DNA of 64,000 bases from Zopfochytrium polystomum (GCA_025765615.1 JAIVFJ010000053.1:56001-120000), one strand, 5' to 3'. Positions 35,737-48,342 are shown, counted from the stretch's first letter. Notes: generated by a model from the letters alone, not told the origin. Program-made: numbers and translations.

Positions 35737-38700
35737 ATGCGACGGAAGCAGCAGAAGCCGCAGTCCCGCCACCACCCGTCGTCGGGGCATGACGCTGATG
35801 GCGATGGCAATTTCGGCGGCGACGGCGCCCGTCGTCCTGACCCCTCCGCCGCAAGCTTGGTGGTGGGCACGATGAGCAAGAGCAACAAGAGCACACGCAG
35901 ACCGACCGCCGCACCGCCCACATCCTCGCCCGCTGCGCTGCTGCAGCGATGCGTCCCGCACTCGTACGGCTTCGACCACGCCTCCCTGCCCTTCCTGCAG
36001 CCGGCCGGCCTGCTTCCCCGCCTCCTGCCGTTCCAGCGCCGCGCCGTCGGCTGGATGCTCGGCCGAGAGCGGTCGGTTCGGATGCTCGTCACGACCGACG
36101 TCGCCTCCGTCGGGGATTCCATGCACATGGATAGCGTCGACGAAACAGTCGCCCCAACGAAGGAAAATGAGAACGTCGACCTTGCTGCCGCGATCGCCAG
36201 TTTCGCCTTTGCGATTGGTGCCGCCCCTGGCCAAGCCGACAACGCCGGCGCGGACGACCGGCCGTCATCGTCATCGTCGTCGTCGTTGTCGTTGTTGTCG
36301 TGCCCGCTCTCCCACGACTACCACCACCACCACCCCATGTTTGACCGCATCCGATCGATGCGAGGAGGCATTCTGGCCGAAGAGATGGGCCTGGGCAAGA
36401 CGGTCGAGATGCTGGCACTGATTATGCTGCACGAGCGGCCCGAAGGCTTCAGCGACGTCGACGCTGAGAGTTCGGAGCTGCTTGTTGTAAAGACGACGAT
36501 CGTCGTGACCCCGAGCGTCATCCTGCAGCAGTGGATCGCCGAGACGGCGAACCATGCACCTCACCTTGCGTAAGCAAGAGAACTCCTCCTCCCTGTCCCT
36601 CAAGCTGCACTGTCTCACTCACAGTGTGTTTTCGAATTAGCACGCACAACTACACTGGAGCGAACTCGCCTTCGGACCCGGTCTTGACTGCCGAGGAGCT
36701 GGCCCAATTCGACCTCGTCTTTGTCAGCTACGAGGTGCTGCGGTCCGAGTGCGCGATCGCGATGGGCGACAGCCGAAGGTCCCGCCGCTTTGAGCGAAAG
36801 TACGAAAGGCCGACCACGCCCCTGACTTCGATTCTGTGGTGGCGAGTGGTGCTCGACGAGGCGCAGATGGTCGAGACCGTGGGTTCGCAAGCAGCAAGTA
36901 ATGAGTGCGAGGAGAAAGGGGTGCGGGGCGTCGTAATGGGCGTGGGGTTGAATTTGGGGGTTTTGGATGCTTCTTCTCTACCCACTCTCTGCCACCACTT
37001 TCCTCGCTCACCCCTTCCACCCCGATTCGTTCACGGCAGAGATGGTGCGCTTGCTCCCGCGCGTCAACGCCTGGGCTGTCACCGGAACGCCGGCCCCTCG
37101 ATCGCAGTGGAAGGACTTTTACGGACTGTTCCTGTTTCTCGATGCGCACCCGTTTGCGACGACAAAGGCCCTCTCCCTGCTAGGCCAGCCCCGCTACAGC
37201 GGAATCGCGTCCCTCGTCTTCCGAACGCTCATGCACCGCAACACCAAAAAGAGCGTCGGGTCGGAGCTCGTCATCCCGGCGCAGGAGCAGTGGCTCGCCC
37301 ACCTGCCCTTCAACGCCGTCGAAAAGCACTACTATGATCAGCTGTACGAAAAGTGCGCCGAGCTGCGTTCGAGACCCGCAATGGTGGCACCGCACTTCTT
37401 GGATGAGACGAATTCAAAGGCCATTAGATGGCGGGATAAGATGGAAATAGAAAGGAGAGCGCAACTGCGAACTTGGCTTCTTCGATTGCGTCAAGTTTGG
37501 TAATGAACGGGTGCTTTTATTGTTCTTCTCCTCGCTGCTGTTGGAGAATTTGCTGATTGATGGTTTCCCCGCTGAACCCTCTCCCATCCTCCAACTCCTC
37601 GGCACACAGCTGTCATCCGCAAGTCGGAGAGCAGAACAAGCGATTTTTCGGCGAAAAGATTGGGTCGATGAACGATGTGTTGCGGAGACTATTTAACCAG
37701 TGCCTGACCTCAGTAATGACCAGCGAGCGCTCGCTCTGGACTTTGCGCGTTCAGTTGGCACAAATGCTCGAGTACGGTGCTCTTCTCTTTACACCGTATC
37801 GTATTGCTGATATTTTTCATCCTTCTACAGATTCGATAAAGATTTCGAAAGCGGCAGGAACATCTTCTTCAGCATACTAAAGGAAATTCGAGCGCGCATT
37901 GAATTTTGCCAAGCTGAGTATGCGGCAACAAAGAAGATCGTAAAGGCAGACTCTGCAAACGACGACGGGGACTCGGACCAAGATGATGACGACGGTTCAC
38001 CCGAAGTGGACGTGGCCGACACCGCCACCCCTGGGGTAAATCCAATCAAGGAGCACCTGATGCACCTCGCCCGCACCATCACTTCCCTCCGTGCGTTTGA
38101 GCACTCGATCGTCTTTTTCATCGCGTGTTCATATCACTCTAGCAACGTCGAAGCGCGCGAGACCGAATTCTACGAAGCCGCAGAAGCGATCCGTAACGAC
38201 ATCCTCCGCAACGCGCGCCGCTCGGTCGATGCGGCAAAGCTCAAGACGTGGAAAACCGTCGGACTCCTTCCCTCCCCCACGGGCGAACCGAACCCAACTA
38301 CGACCCACGCGGTGCCAAACAAACCCGCCGCAGCGTGGTCCGACGTCCAGCGCCGCTTCGCCCGCTGGCAGGCGACGCCGCACCTCGCAGACACCCTCGC
38401 GGCCGTCCGCGGCCACGGCGTCCTCAGTCTGAGGCTCCGCAACACGCTGCAGGAGGCCCGCGCGCTGTGGGACGCTGCAGAGGCGCAGCGCGCAGCGCTC
38501 GAGCGCTGGCGGAGCAGAATCTTGTCGCTGTTTGGCACGGACTTGAACTCGGGAAAGCGCGTCGACGGGCCGGATGTGGAGCGCCTCGAGGAGGACCCGA
38601 GACCAGTGCCGCCCCCGCCCCCACCGCCGCAGTCGTCGTCGTCGTCCTCGTCGTCGTCGGAAAGGGTTACTTCTGAGGGTAAGGGCGATGGCGGCGACGC

Positions 38701-41505
38701 TGTCGGCATGTCGGCCGACATGGATGTGGACAGCCGTGAGAGCTCTGAAGGCAGTGGGGCAGAGCAGATTGTGACATCGAGCTCGAATCCACCGGGAATG
38801 GACGATGAGAAACCCTCCGGCGAAGAGTACCTGCAAGGCCTCGATGTCCAAGCCGAGCTGAATGTTCTTTTGGTACATTAATTTTTCTGATAGCTCTCTG
38901 CTTGTTGAGGCGTATCATGGCGAATTTAACCAACCTCCCACCCAAAAAATTAAAATAAAATAAAAAACCTATCCAGGACGAATACGGCAAAATGCTGAAC
39001 GACCGACGCGAGCTCCTGAACGGCATCGTCTTTGCCCAGCCCGACACGCAGCCCGTCGACGGGCAGGACGACGAGGCGCGGCTCCTGCGCGGCGCCCTGT
39101 CCGCCAAGCGAAGAACTTTTTCGCTCCAGCGCGGCGCCAGCCACCTCTTGGCCGTCGTGCGCGCGCTGCGCCAGCAAGCGGACACTGTAGTTGCCCTTCC
39201 TGCGCCCGAGAAGAAGCTGGCCGAGCTCGCCGCCCAAGCGTACGCGAGCGGCATGGAGATTCAGTTGGAGGGACTTGCTGCGTTGCAAAAGTAAGTGCGT
39301 CATGTTTGCCCGGATATGGGGTTATGAGGTTAACACGTGAACCTGTTTTACTCTTCGCCTGCTGTTCCCCCTATTTAGAGAAATGGATCGCTTCCGCCAC
39401 CTCGGCAACGTGCGAATCATGTACTACCGCCAACTGCAGCGTCTCTCGGACGACGTTGAGGCCCCCGATCGCCCTGAGGACCCACGTGCCCGCATCGCCC
39501 AGCTCCAGGAGCCCCTTCGCGCCGCCGAGATGAAGCTCGCGAGGGAAACCGGCCGCTTCAGGTACCTGTCGCACCTGATGACGCGCGAGGCGCAAGCCGG
39601 CGGCGGCGGCGGCGTTGACGGGGCGTCCGGTGCTGCCCCCGCAGCCGCTTCGGCCGCCGCGTCGGAAAAGACGGAGGAGTGCGTGATTTGCAAGAGCGAC
39701 TTGGTTGCTGTTGCGCAATTGACGGCGTGCGGCCATTTCTACTGCAGCGGTAATGTTGATTTTCGCAGTTACGCATTGGCTTGAACTAAGATGGCCTTCA
39801 TTTCGCCTCTTGCCGTTAAAAAAACAACTGGGAACCCCGCAGATTGCGTCCGCGTGTGGATCGGCCGGTTTGGCAAATGCGCGCTGTGCCAGCACAAAAT
39901 CTCGGTCAACGAGGTGACGCCCATCGCCATGTCGCGACCGAATGATCGAGACCACAATAATTCCTCCGCGTCAACGGTCGCGCCCGCCCCGGGGCTGCGC
40001 CGCTGGGGCCGCGGCGACGACGGCGACGACGACGGCACGCTCGACTTTGGCGCGCCGCGACTAGCGCCGGACGTGATCGAGGCGATCCAGTCCATCAAGA
40101 TCGACGGCAGCTACGGCACCAAGCTTGACTTTATCCTGCGGCATCTGGTCTATCTGAAACAGCAGAGCGCCCTCGCGGTTGCGGCGGCGGCGGCAGCGGA
40201 CTCCGCATCAGTACCGTCGTCTTCTGGTGACGCCGCTCCTTCAGCACCGTTTGTAGTGCCCCGTGCAACTGCAGCATCGATCAAGTCGCTCGTATTCTCG
40301 CAATGGGAGCAGGTCCTCGACATCCTCGCGGACGGGTGCCGCCGGAACGGCATCGCTGTCGTGCGCATCGACAGCGGCCGGTTCGCTGCCGGTACAGCAG
40401 CGGCCGGGACAAACGCGTCGTCGTCGTCGCCTTCGAGAGGGGCAAAAAGGACTGGCCCCCGCCGCGCGCGCGAGGAGGCCACGCGCCGGTTCATCACCGA
40501 CCCGGCCGTCGACGTCATGATGCTCAATTCGGCCAGCCAGAGCAGCGGGCTATCGCTCGTGCAGGCGACACACGTGTTTCTGGTCGAGCCCGTGGCGAGG
40601 GTCGGCCTGGAGATGCAAGGTGAGGCCGCAAAACAAGGGCGGGTGTGTCCTATTTTTGCTGACGCCCCTTCCACTCCCTTCCCCCGCTTCTTTCCCTCCA
40701 CACAGCAATCAGCCGCGTGCACCGCATCGGCCAAACCCAAAAGACCCACGTCCACCGCCACCTCATCGCCGGCACCGTCGAGGAGCGCGTCGCGCTGCTG
40801 TCGCGGCGGAGCGCGGCCGGGCACGCGGGCACCGCCCCCGCGACGTCGGCGGCGGCCGCGGCGTTGCCGTCGCGCAAGGGCAAGGAGCGCGCCGCCGTCC
40901 CCAACTCTTCTGGCGGGGAAGATTGCGCGGAAAGGGAGGACGACGAGGCAGACAACGCGGCTGAGGGCGGCGTGAGCGCCGCGGAGGCTGTCGCCGGCGC
41001 GCGGAAGGAGGACGTTATTCCGGATGGCAACGTCGAGTGGTGTCTGTTTGGCGTCGAGACCGCCGTCGGTGGCGGGGGCGTCTGCAGCGGTGCGAGGCAG
41101 CCCGGATCGCCGAGGAAGCGGCCGCGCAGCAACGGTATTGACGACGACCAGGAGGGCGGCGGCACCCCGGCGGCGGCGGCCGCTGTCGTGCCGTCGGTGT
41201 CGGTGGTCGGGGAGTCGGACTGGGGCGGCGGCGGCTGCAGCGACGGGGACGCCATGATGGTCGGCGTCCCTGTCGTGGAGGCGGGCGATGCGGCGTTCCA
41301 GCTCTCCGCTTCGACGCCGAGACCTCTTACTGCCCCTGTTGTGGCGGACAGACCCTGCGCTGCTGGTGCTGGAGGACACGCAGACGACGAGAAGATGCGG
41401 GAGGCGGGGCCGGATGCGGCGGTACCGGACGGAGCGGGAGGGGGCGTTCGGAGGGCGGTCGGGCGCGGGATGGGCGGCCGCAAGCGGGTGCGGAGGGAAG
41501 AGTGA
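35737..41505 (+). CDS. SHPRH/Irc20-like SNF2 ATPase with RING E3 ubiquitin ligase domain
   Basis: SNF2-family nuclear ATPase with an embedded RING finger, as in SHPRH (PCNA polyubiquitination) and yeast Irc20. Nine exons: 35737-36569, 36641-36897, 37040-37499, 37610-37771, 37831-38872, 38977-39290, 39379-39749, 39843-40619 and 40706-41505. They give 5016 nt, 1671 aa, all phases consistent. N-lobe: LPFQRRAVGWML, Walker A GILAEEMGLGKT, DEAQ box VVLDEAQMVE, AWAVTGTP, and LRLRQVCCHPQVG across an intron. An inserted helical region (HSIVFFIACSY..EAAEAIR) resembles the SHPRH linker. The C3HC4 RING has CVIC, CGHFYC, SDC and CALC, split by an intron. C-lobe: VFSQWEQVLDIL, LNSASQSSGLSL, RVHRIGQTQKTHVHR. 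A disordered basic tail ends the protein. No linker-histone or PHD domain is evident. The start is the ATG just after the GA repeat; later in-frame ATGs are possible. Confidence 0.94.
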
Positions 41506-41959
41506 AGGATTTTTGGTTGTTTCGTGCTATCGCGCTGCTATTTACATGCTTCAAGAGGAACTGTATCTGGCGGACCGCCATGGCGTTGTTATAATTGCTC
41601 TCCTCCACTGGTGTTTTTTATAATACACTTCGCCGGTCTCTTCGAACTTTCTTAGTGGCTTCGGCCTGTTTCGTCTTCGCAGCAGCTTGCGCAACATCAC
41701 TAGTTTGAAACTAACCGACAAAACTATTACTAACCCATGATTTGCCGGGGCAAGTTTACTATTATTCGCCGATATCATGCACCATGCCAGGAAGTCCTCT
41801 CTCCCCATCCCCCCTCAAAACCATCGTAGCAAGTAGTCATAAACTTCCCCTGCAATGCTCCCCTTTCCACAATGTCACCCTGCCGCCATAAAACACCTGA
41901 CGACCCCCAAAGGGCCATTTCCGAATGCAAGGTGGCGAGAGTTTCCGCAAGCTGTCCGC

Positions 41960-42035
41960 GAAATACTTCCATGTTGCATCTGAAAATGGCCATTTGGGAG
42001 TTGTCAAGTGGTTGTAGCAGCAGGGAGCCAACGTG
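41960..42035 (+). pseudogene. degraded ankyrin repeat relic
   Basis: On the plus strand the sequence reads HVASENGHLGVVKWL, then a TAG stop, then QQGANVERE: one ankyrin repeat with an in-frame stop. Flanking sequence gives no continuous repeat array. It matches the style of the intact ankyrin gene at 31.8-32.3 kb, on the opposite strand, so it is probably a decayed copy or fragment. Confidence 0.6.
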
Positions 42036-43259
42036 GAACGTGAGCAAAAACAAAGAGGAGGAGCAAGACTTTGCGTTGGGGAGTTTGGGCCTGCCAATAT
42101 AAAGATTTGGAAAGCACACGCTTTAAATATGTGCGCATGACTGAAAAAAAAAGTAGCCTCTAACCGGGGCTGCGGTTTCAGACTTGGGAAACGGGTCTCA
42201 TCTGGTGGCTAGCTGCGGATTTCTGGACTGTGACGAAGGGGAAAAGAGAACACAAGGAAGAAAAAAAAAGTAGTGAGTTGATAACCTGCACTGATTGGGG
42301 ATTCAAGGAGTCCCCCATCAAACTGTAGAACGACTGCAAGAGCGACTCAACCGGTCCGACTGGGTCCAAAGAGTCCGTGATAATAACGGCGTTGTTGCCC
42401 AAGTACTAGTAACCGACGCCGACGTGGACCGTCACCACGCAGCCATCTGCACTGGATGACGCCGTCCAAGACAAGAACGTTGCCGTGGTTTGTCGATTCA
42501 AGTGCTAGCGTCCCGGAAGAGGGAATTTTTCGCCGGCGGAATGGAATCGACTTTGAAGGTCATCGCCTGTCCAGGCCAAAGAATGCCGGTTTCCTTGAAC
42601 AAACCATTCTCGAAGTACGGGTGGGAGACTAGCCGATGCGGTCGAGGAGGCGGAGATCTTCGTTGGGAGATGGCAAGTTTCGATTGGGAGAAGCCGAGTG
42701 CAAAGTCATCCAGGCGGGTGAAGGGGAAGGCGAAGGAGAAGCAGGTGCTGCTGTTTGACAAGGAAGGGTGTGGCAAAAACAAGAAGTGAGTTCATTTCGG
42801 AAACAAATTATTTATGGTGATTTCGGATAGGCAAATACCGGTCCTTACCTGCCTACCAACCTTCCTTCCTACCTACCAACCCCGACATTAAGGAGGAACC
42901 CGCCGAGCTTTTATACCTTTCTGTTACTGCAGGCTGCGAGGAATGTGGCGTTGTCCTTTTCAAAAAGAACAAAAAAAAAAACAAAAAAAAGGATGCAAAA
43001 ATAGAAACGGAGGATCGAAGCACGTGATCATATTGAAATACTGAGAAATATCTGGCTTCGTTGCAGCTGCAAGTCCATTTCCCCCAACAATAAGGGAGGG
43101 ACAAGTGCTGCTGTTTATTTAAGATGGGATGAACCCAAAAAAAAAATTGCACGGCTAAAGCCAATGGCCGCGAGTGTGGGCCGCTGAACCTCTCTCGCTT
43201 TCTCTCGTGTGCTGCTGCTGCTGCCGCTGCTGCTTAATCGGTGCATCGGCTTCTCTCCG
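42036..43259. other. no confirmed gene; one coding-like stretch at 42540-42789
   Basis: A plus-strand frame ending at 42789 encodes about 80 residues starting near MESTLKVIACPG with YGWETSRCGRG, WEMASFDWEK and a Lys-rich end. It looks coding but matches no family I can name, and the upstream part (42170-42490) is not joinable. It may be a small gene or a fragment. The rest is AT-rich spacer with poly-A and tetranucleotide runs (CTTCCTACCTACC near 42860). Confidence 0.35.
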
Positions 43260-43433
43260 ATGGCCGCATCTGGCAACCCCGCTCAAGACGACTCTCTGTG
43301 GCTCGCGACCACCACAGACGACCAGTTGGACAAGAGGGGCAGAAGAGCAGCTGCAGAAGCGTCAGTGCAAGGTGCCTTGCGCATGTTCTTCGCCTCTTCA
43401 CTCGACTTACCCTAATCGACACGCTTTTTCGAA

Positions 43434-43522
<89 letters not shown>

Positions 43523-46500
43523 GTTGCCATCAACATTTATCAAGCCAACTCAAGAACCAACGGGGTCACCTCCCTTCCTGCCTTCCGTGAGTCTTGGCTG
43601 CGCCTCACGCCTGCACTTTTCGCACTCTCAATCGCCATTTGTGGGATTGGCGCTATCGCCACCTACCTATGGACACTGGAACACCCATTCACCAACGACT
43701 CGATGCCTTCCGCAACGGGCCCTCCCGCAGCGGCGAGGCCGACGATTGCTCTCCGCGCAAAGACCGATGCCCATTCCGGACTTCGCGCCACAAACGTTGC
43801 GTCGCTCACGGTCGACCATCCGGACGTATCTGGATACATTGCATTCGAAAGCACGGACCCGGACGCGCAATTCCTGTACTTGGACGGCAGCGAAAACATC
43901 ACATGCACCGACTCGACCATTGTGATATCAGGCTCTGATGTGGATGCCGTCGCCCGCCTTCTGCGAGGCGGGACTCGTCTGTTGATTTCTACTGCGTTCG
44001 AACCTTGCGTTCAGACCATGGTTCACAGCGTCGACGGTGTGTTCGCCGTCAAGTCGCTGCCCGGGTATCGCGCAGTCAAGATTATCCGGTCCGTGGTAAA
44101 CGACACGCTTGTCGTCGAATCCGAAGCTCTTGACTTTTCAAGCCACTTTGAAATCCAGATCAATCTCCAGTCGGTTTCAAAGCGGTCCGAGCCGTCGGGA
44201 AAGCCGCCCTGGCACGGCTTGCAGGCCATTCACAACCTGACGCGTCGAGGTGGAGACGTTGCGCCGGCAGAGATTGTTGTGGGCCAGAACGTCACAGAGT
44301 CAGTGGAGCTGACCACAAGCTTTCCAATAAAGTACACACTCGACGGCTGGACGGTGTCGGCCGTGACCGGGGTCTCGGTGGGTCTCGAGCATCACCTCGA
44401 CTGGGAAGTCGACGTGCGCATCCGCTTCGCGGAACCGACTGACTACCTCTTCCGCATCAACGGATACTCTGTGGTTCACCTCACCCCGTCGCTGGTCGTG
44501 GAGGCATCGCACACCAACGGCTTTTCTTCTCCTCCGGTTGCTTTTACGGACACCACCCGGATTCTTGACGTTCCCGTCGTCACTTTTGAGGGCCTCGTGT
44601 CGATCGACCTCTTTGCGACAGCGGGGATCGCTGGTTCTGTCAGGTTCAGCGGAACCGCAAGCGTCTCTCTACCGACCAAAGTGGACCTATTTCCGTGGGA
44701 GTACACATACAGCAACGGCCATGGCACCCTGACGGGCGGCCAGTCCACCCACAGCGTGTCCCTATCTTACTCCACAACAGCGACCATCGCTCTAGAAGTT
44801 ACCCTCACGCCCGGCATTGGCCTCGGGCTTGAGCTGCTCGGCGTCCCGGTGATCGCCGTCCAAGCCGCGTTCCCCGTCACCTTTTCCAACGCCCTGACGG
44901 CATTCGCGCTGCCCAAAGCCGGCTGCTACCTGCGCGACACGCTGTCGGACCGGCTGGGCGTGGCGGTCGCCGTCGTCGACCCGGCGAACGGGTACGCGCA
45001 GGTCGGCGCGCCGTTGGTGACCGCAACAATCGCAAAGGACGTTCTGTACGACGAGTGCTGGGTCAACGCGACGACGGCCACGACCTCGCCGCCGCCGACC
45101 ACAACCGCGTTGCCGAGCACCAGCACCGCCGCCGCGTCCGCCACCGGCACGCTCCTTGTCCGCGTCAGCTCGTGGGCGCAGTACCGCAACGACACGGAGA
45201 CGGTCGGGCAGTGCGGCAGCCGGCGGCCGGCGTGGTGCAGCCGGTACGCGTACCGCTCCGACCACGTGCTGCCTCTAGTTTCTGCAGCATCGGGCGTGAG
45301 CAGCCTGCTCCTGGTGTACAGCTTTCTGGCTGTAAACTCGGACGGGACGGTCGCGAGCGTCGAGCCGAACGACTATGACCAGCTGCAGTCCTTAGCGGCG
45401 TTGAAGGCGCTGAACCCAAACGTAAGAGTCCTCGTGTCGGTCGGCGGGTGGAACTTTTGCACCGCGCAGGGACCTTTCCTCGGGACGGGCTCCGATGCGG
45501 TGTTTCCCGCCGTCGCGCTGTCTCCAGAGCTGACGGCCAACCTGCTCCGTTCCGTCGTTTCGTTCTGCGAAACCCACGGCTTGGACGGCGTCGACATTGA
45601 CTGGGAGGACGCGGTTTCCCCGAACATCGCCCGCCTGGCGGCGGCCCTAAAGAGCGGCCTTGCAAGTAAAGGCCTGCTGCTGACCGTAACGCTGCCCGGC
45701 CAGTACCAATCTCTGCAACGCCTCGACCCTCGCGGCCCTCTCGCAGTCTTCTGACCTGATCAGCTTGGTCGCGTCCGACTTCCACGGCGCGTTCGACGAT
45801 CCCCCGACGACGATCGCCCACACACCAGTCGTCAATTGCGACGCCGCAGACAGCCCGCGCGTCGATAACGGTTTTCGTTGGGACGTCAACTCGGCCGTGC
45901 AGTTTGCGTACTCCCAGGGCGTGCCGATGCGCAAGGTCGCCGTGGGACTGGCGACCTCCGGGCGCTCGTCGTCGAGCGCCGTTTGCGGGCCGTGCACGCA
46001 ATCGCGGGGGCTGCTGGCTGAATACGAAATTCGCGATTCGTTTTCGCCGTTCTACTTGGTCGAAGATGGGCCGACGGATCCACGGTCTCTGACTGTTTCC
46101 ACTACGATCCAAGGTGAAAGATTGGGCTTGAAGCATTTTGCCGGGGGCAATGTTTGTGACGCGCTTTGTGATAGGAAATTACTATTCGTATGATAACGCC
46201 GAGAGCCACCGAATGAAAATGTGTTTCTTCACACAGCTGGGTATCAGCAGTTTTGCGGTTTGGGCCAAAGTTTACCGTTCATCGTCTTCGTGAGACTAAG
46301 AAGCCAAACCCCTCACCCAGGTTCTGGACGCCGACACGGACTTTGACCTGCAGCTGACGAGCGCAATCCTTCACACGATGGAAGACATTTCCGTCTGCCA
46401 GAACGTCAACGTAACCGCCAGCGCCGTCCTCAACGCATGCTCCTCGCCGAACTTTATCCCCATCACCATCCCACCGCCTCCACCCCCGCGACCACCGCCA

Positions 46501-46584
46501 CCGGAACCCGAACCCTCGTCCCCACCTCCCTCACCACCGCCCCGGCACCGATTCCCCAACAGACGCACGACGGCGCGGCGGTGA
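43260..46584 (+). CDS. membrane-anchored GH18 chitinase-like protein
   Basis: Glycoside hydrolase family 18 domain, expected to cleave or bind chitin at the cell surface. Exon 1 is 43260-43371 (MAASGNPAQDD start). Its intron contains the CT microsatellite. Exon 2 starts at 43545, with further exons 46237-46289 and 46321-46584. Next comes a transmembrane segment, LTPALFALSIAICGIGAIA, giving a type II topology. About 440 residues follow with beta-rich character and several N-glycosylation sequons, a domain I do not recognise. A Thr/Ser/Pro/Ala linker near 45060-45160 precedes the GH18 barrel, with VLVSVGGWNF and the catalytic DGVDIDWE. Near 45705-45715 the frame shifts by one base: QYQS continues as CNASTLAALSQ in the next frame. 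That is probably an indel, since barrel sequence (LISLVASDFHGAF) resumes at once. The C-terminus is Pro-rich; its end at 46584 is uncertain because another frame stays open to 46931. Confidence 0.85.
43434..43517. repeat. (TC)n microsatellite in intron 1 of the GH18 gene
   Basis: An 84-nt TC run interrupted once by CC near 43460. It lies between a phase-1 donor (43372) and a phase-1 acceptor ending TATCAAG at 43544. Reading through it would insert a Ser-Leu run, so an intron is preferred. Confidence 0.85.
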
Positions 46585-47365
46585 CGGTTCCCGCGATCCC
46601 CGTCTCCTCCGCGAGCGTGACGATCGCGGGGACGGTGTACGCGTGGTCGGCATGGGTCGCCGCGGAGCGCGCGCGGCGGTTGGCGGCGTTCCGCGGGGGC
46701 CAGCCGGCGGCGGTCGGGGAGGGCGAGTGCGGGGCGCTGGAGACAGCGGCGTTTGCGCCGTCCGGGCTGGTGCCCGAGCGGCTTGAGTGGCGGCGCGGGG
46801 CGTGCTTTGGGGTGTTTGAGACGGGGGAGGGGGGGCGCGACGACGTACTTGAGCATGGCGACGACGTCGCGGGGTTGGGGCACCGCGACTGGCGTGACGA
46901 CTGCGACTGCGACGGTGACTGGGTCAGCTAGGTCGAGCGGTTGGAGGTCCTACGCTGCGTACACGCGCGTTCAGTTAGTTTACGGAGTGGTAGTAGGGGT
47001 GGTTGTGAGTATGTTTTTGAAATCTGGTGTTAAGACGATTCTGTAAATAGCAGTCCATGTATTCGCAGAGCAAGGTTCAGTTATCGTGTCAGCGAAAGTA
47101 GTTCTCAAACTTGAGACGGGAGACGAGGCGGAAGGGCGGCGGCGGCGGCGGCGGCGGATGCGGCGGTGGCGACAAACAAAGTAAGTAAAAAGCATCACAG
47201 GGAAAAGTGAAGTTTGTGTCAGTGTATTATTGGCGTACCCGGGTTTGCTGAAAACATGGATTTTTTTCAACAAGGTCCATAAAATATTGAATGCAAAGAA
47301 TCAGAAGCCGTCAAATAATCATCCAGTCGAGAAAAAGCTCCCAGTGACTACAGGAGAGTCCAAAA
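46585..47365. other. GH18 3' region, no separate gene recognised
   Basis: A GC-rich open frame continues to 46931 in a different phase (VYAWSAWVAAERARR, then acidic repeats) and may be the true chitinase C-terminus if another indel exists. A CGG/GGC tract lies near 47130-47165. The rest is spacer to the convergent gene at 47366. Confidence 0.35.
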
Positions 47366-48342
47366 TCAGCAGACGATTGGTTCGTCCAAGTATCGATCGA
47401 TGGCCTCCGCCGACGGCATGGACGTCCGCCACGTTCGCAACTCTAGTGTTGTGCTAGAGTTGCGAAAGCGGAGAGGGTCTCCCGCGAACGGACACCTCCG
47501 ATGCTTCTCCCACGACCCACGATCGCTGTGGTAATTCATAGACCGACGTACGTCGTTCAGGTACGCACGACTTGCCGCCTTTTCCGACGCGTAAACGCCG
47601 TGGTCACAGTAGTATTCCTCTGCTCTCGCATCGGCCATAGACAAAACAGCGATCCACGCCTCTCGTGTCCATTTTGCTGGAGGACCGGACAGGTCAATGC
47701 CGACGGGGGGTACTTCAACGATTCCCTCAGTTCGTCGTCCGCACGATCGTCCGCAGGGAGATCCAGCAGCGCGGCCACCGGGCCGACGCGCTCCACGCGT
47801 TGCAGCGCCTTCACGGCGCGCCGCAAGCCGGCCACTAGCTTCGAGCTCAATGACTCGCTCTGTGTAGTCCATCTTCTAACCGCATACGCAAGCGAGGCGG
47901 CATCATGCTGGAGGTTGCAAAGGCGATTCATTGCGCGTTGGGCGTCGGGGAGCGACACGCCAAGGATGGCGGCCACAGCGGCGGGCACGGCGGGGCAGAA
48001 GGGATACTGGTCGTAATCGAAGCGGAGGTTGGCAAACACATGTCGCTCCGAGGCGTTGCGGAGTGGGTACGCGGGCGGGACGCGCTTTTTCGCGCGGCGG
48101 TGGCGCACGTGGTTGTCGAGCAGGAAGGCGAAGGGGTCAAAGAGCTCGGTGGCCAGCGCGTAGTCCTCTTCGCTGGGGATGACGGTTGGCGCGTCCGGCG
48201 TGCCATCCGTGTTGCGCTTGACGCTGGGGACAGGTCGACGCGGCCGGTGACGCTTCGATTCTCGCGGTTTGGCGGTGGGTGTGGAAGACGAGGAGGAGAA
48301 GGACGAGGTGGAGGCTTTCTTGGGAGAGGGCATTATACCCAT
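47366..48342 (-). CDS. hypothetical protein, single exon with one frame break
   Basis: No family recognised. On the minus strand a Ser/Lys/Arg/Pro-rich start (MPSPKKAS, a basic KRHRPRRP stretch that could localise to the nucleus) leads to an apparently folded region: DYALATELFDPFAF, FANLRFDYDQYPF, a helical AAVAAILGVSLPDAQRAM, then helices to DDELRESLKYPP. There the frame changes at a C6 run (near 47700-47706); one more C would keep it open into VGIDLSGPPAKWTREAWIA, EEYYCDHGVYASEKAA and a C-terminus ending DEPIVC. Intact, it would be about 320 aa. The two halves are both coding-like, so an indel seems likelier than two genes. A perfect hairpin lies near the 3' end of the frame (47434-47466). 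Confidence 0.6.
47434..47466. other. perfect 13-bp-arm hairpin inside hypothetical gene
   Basis: TTCGCAACTCTAG (47434-47446), loop TGTTGTG, exact complement CTAGAGTTGCGAA (47454-47466). It overlaps the last ~35 codons of the minus-strand frame. Confidence 0.75.

Noticed and set aside
45060..46931. Separate second gene downstream of the GH18 frame break
   Set aside because: Barrel sequence continues immediately in the next frame with the expected GH18 order, so a single interrupted gene is simpler.
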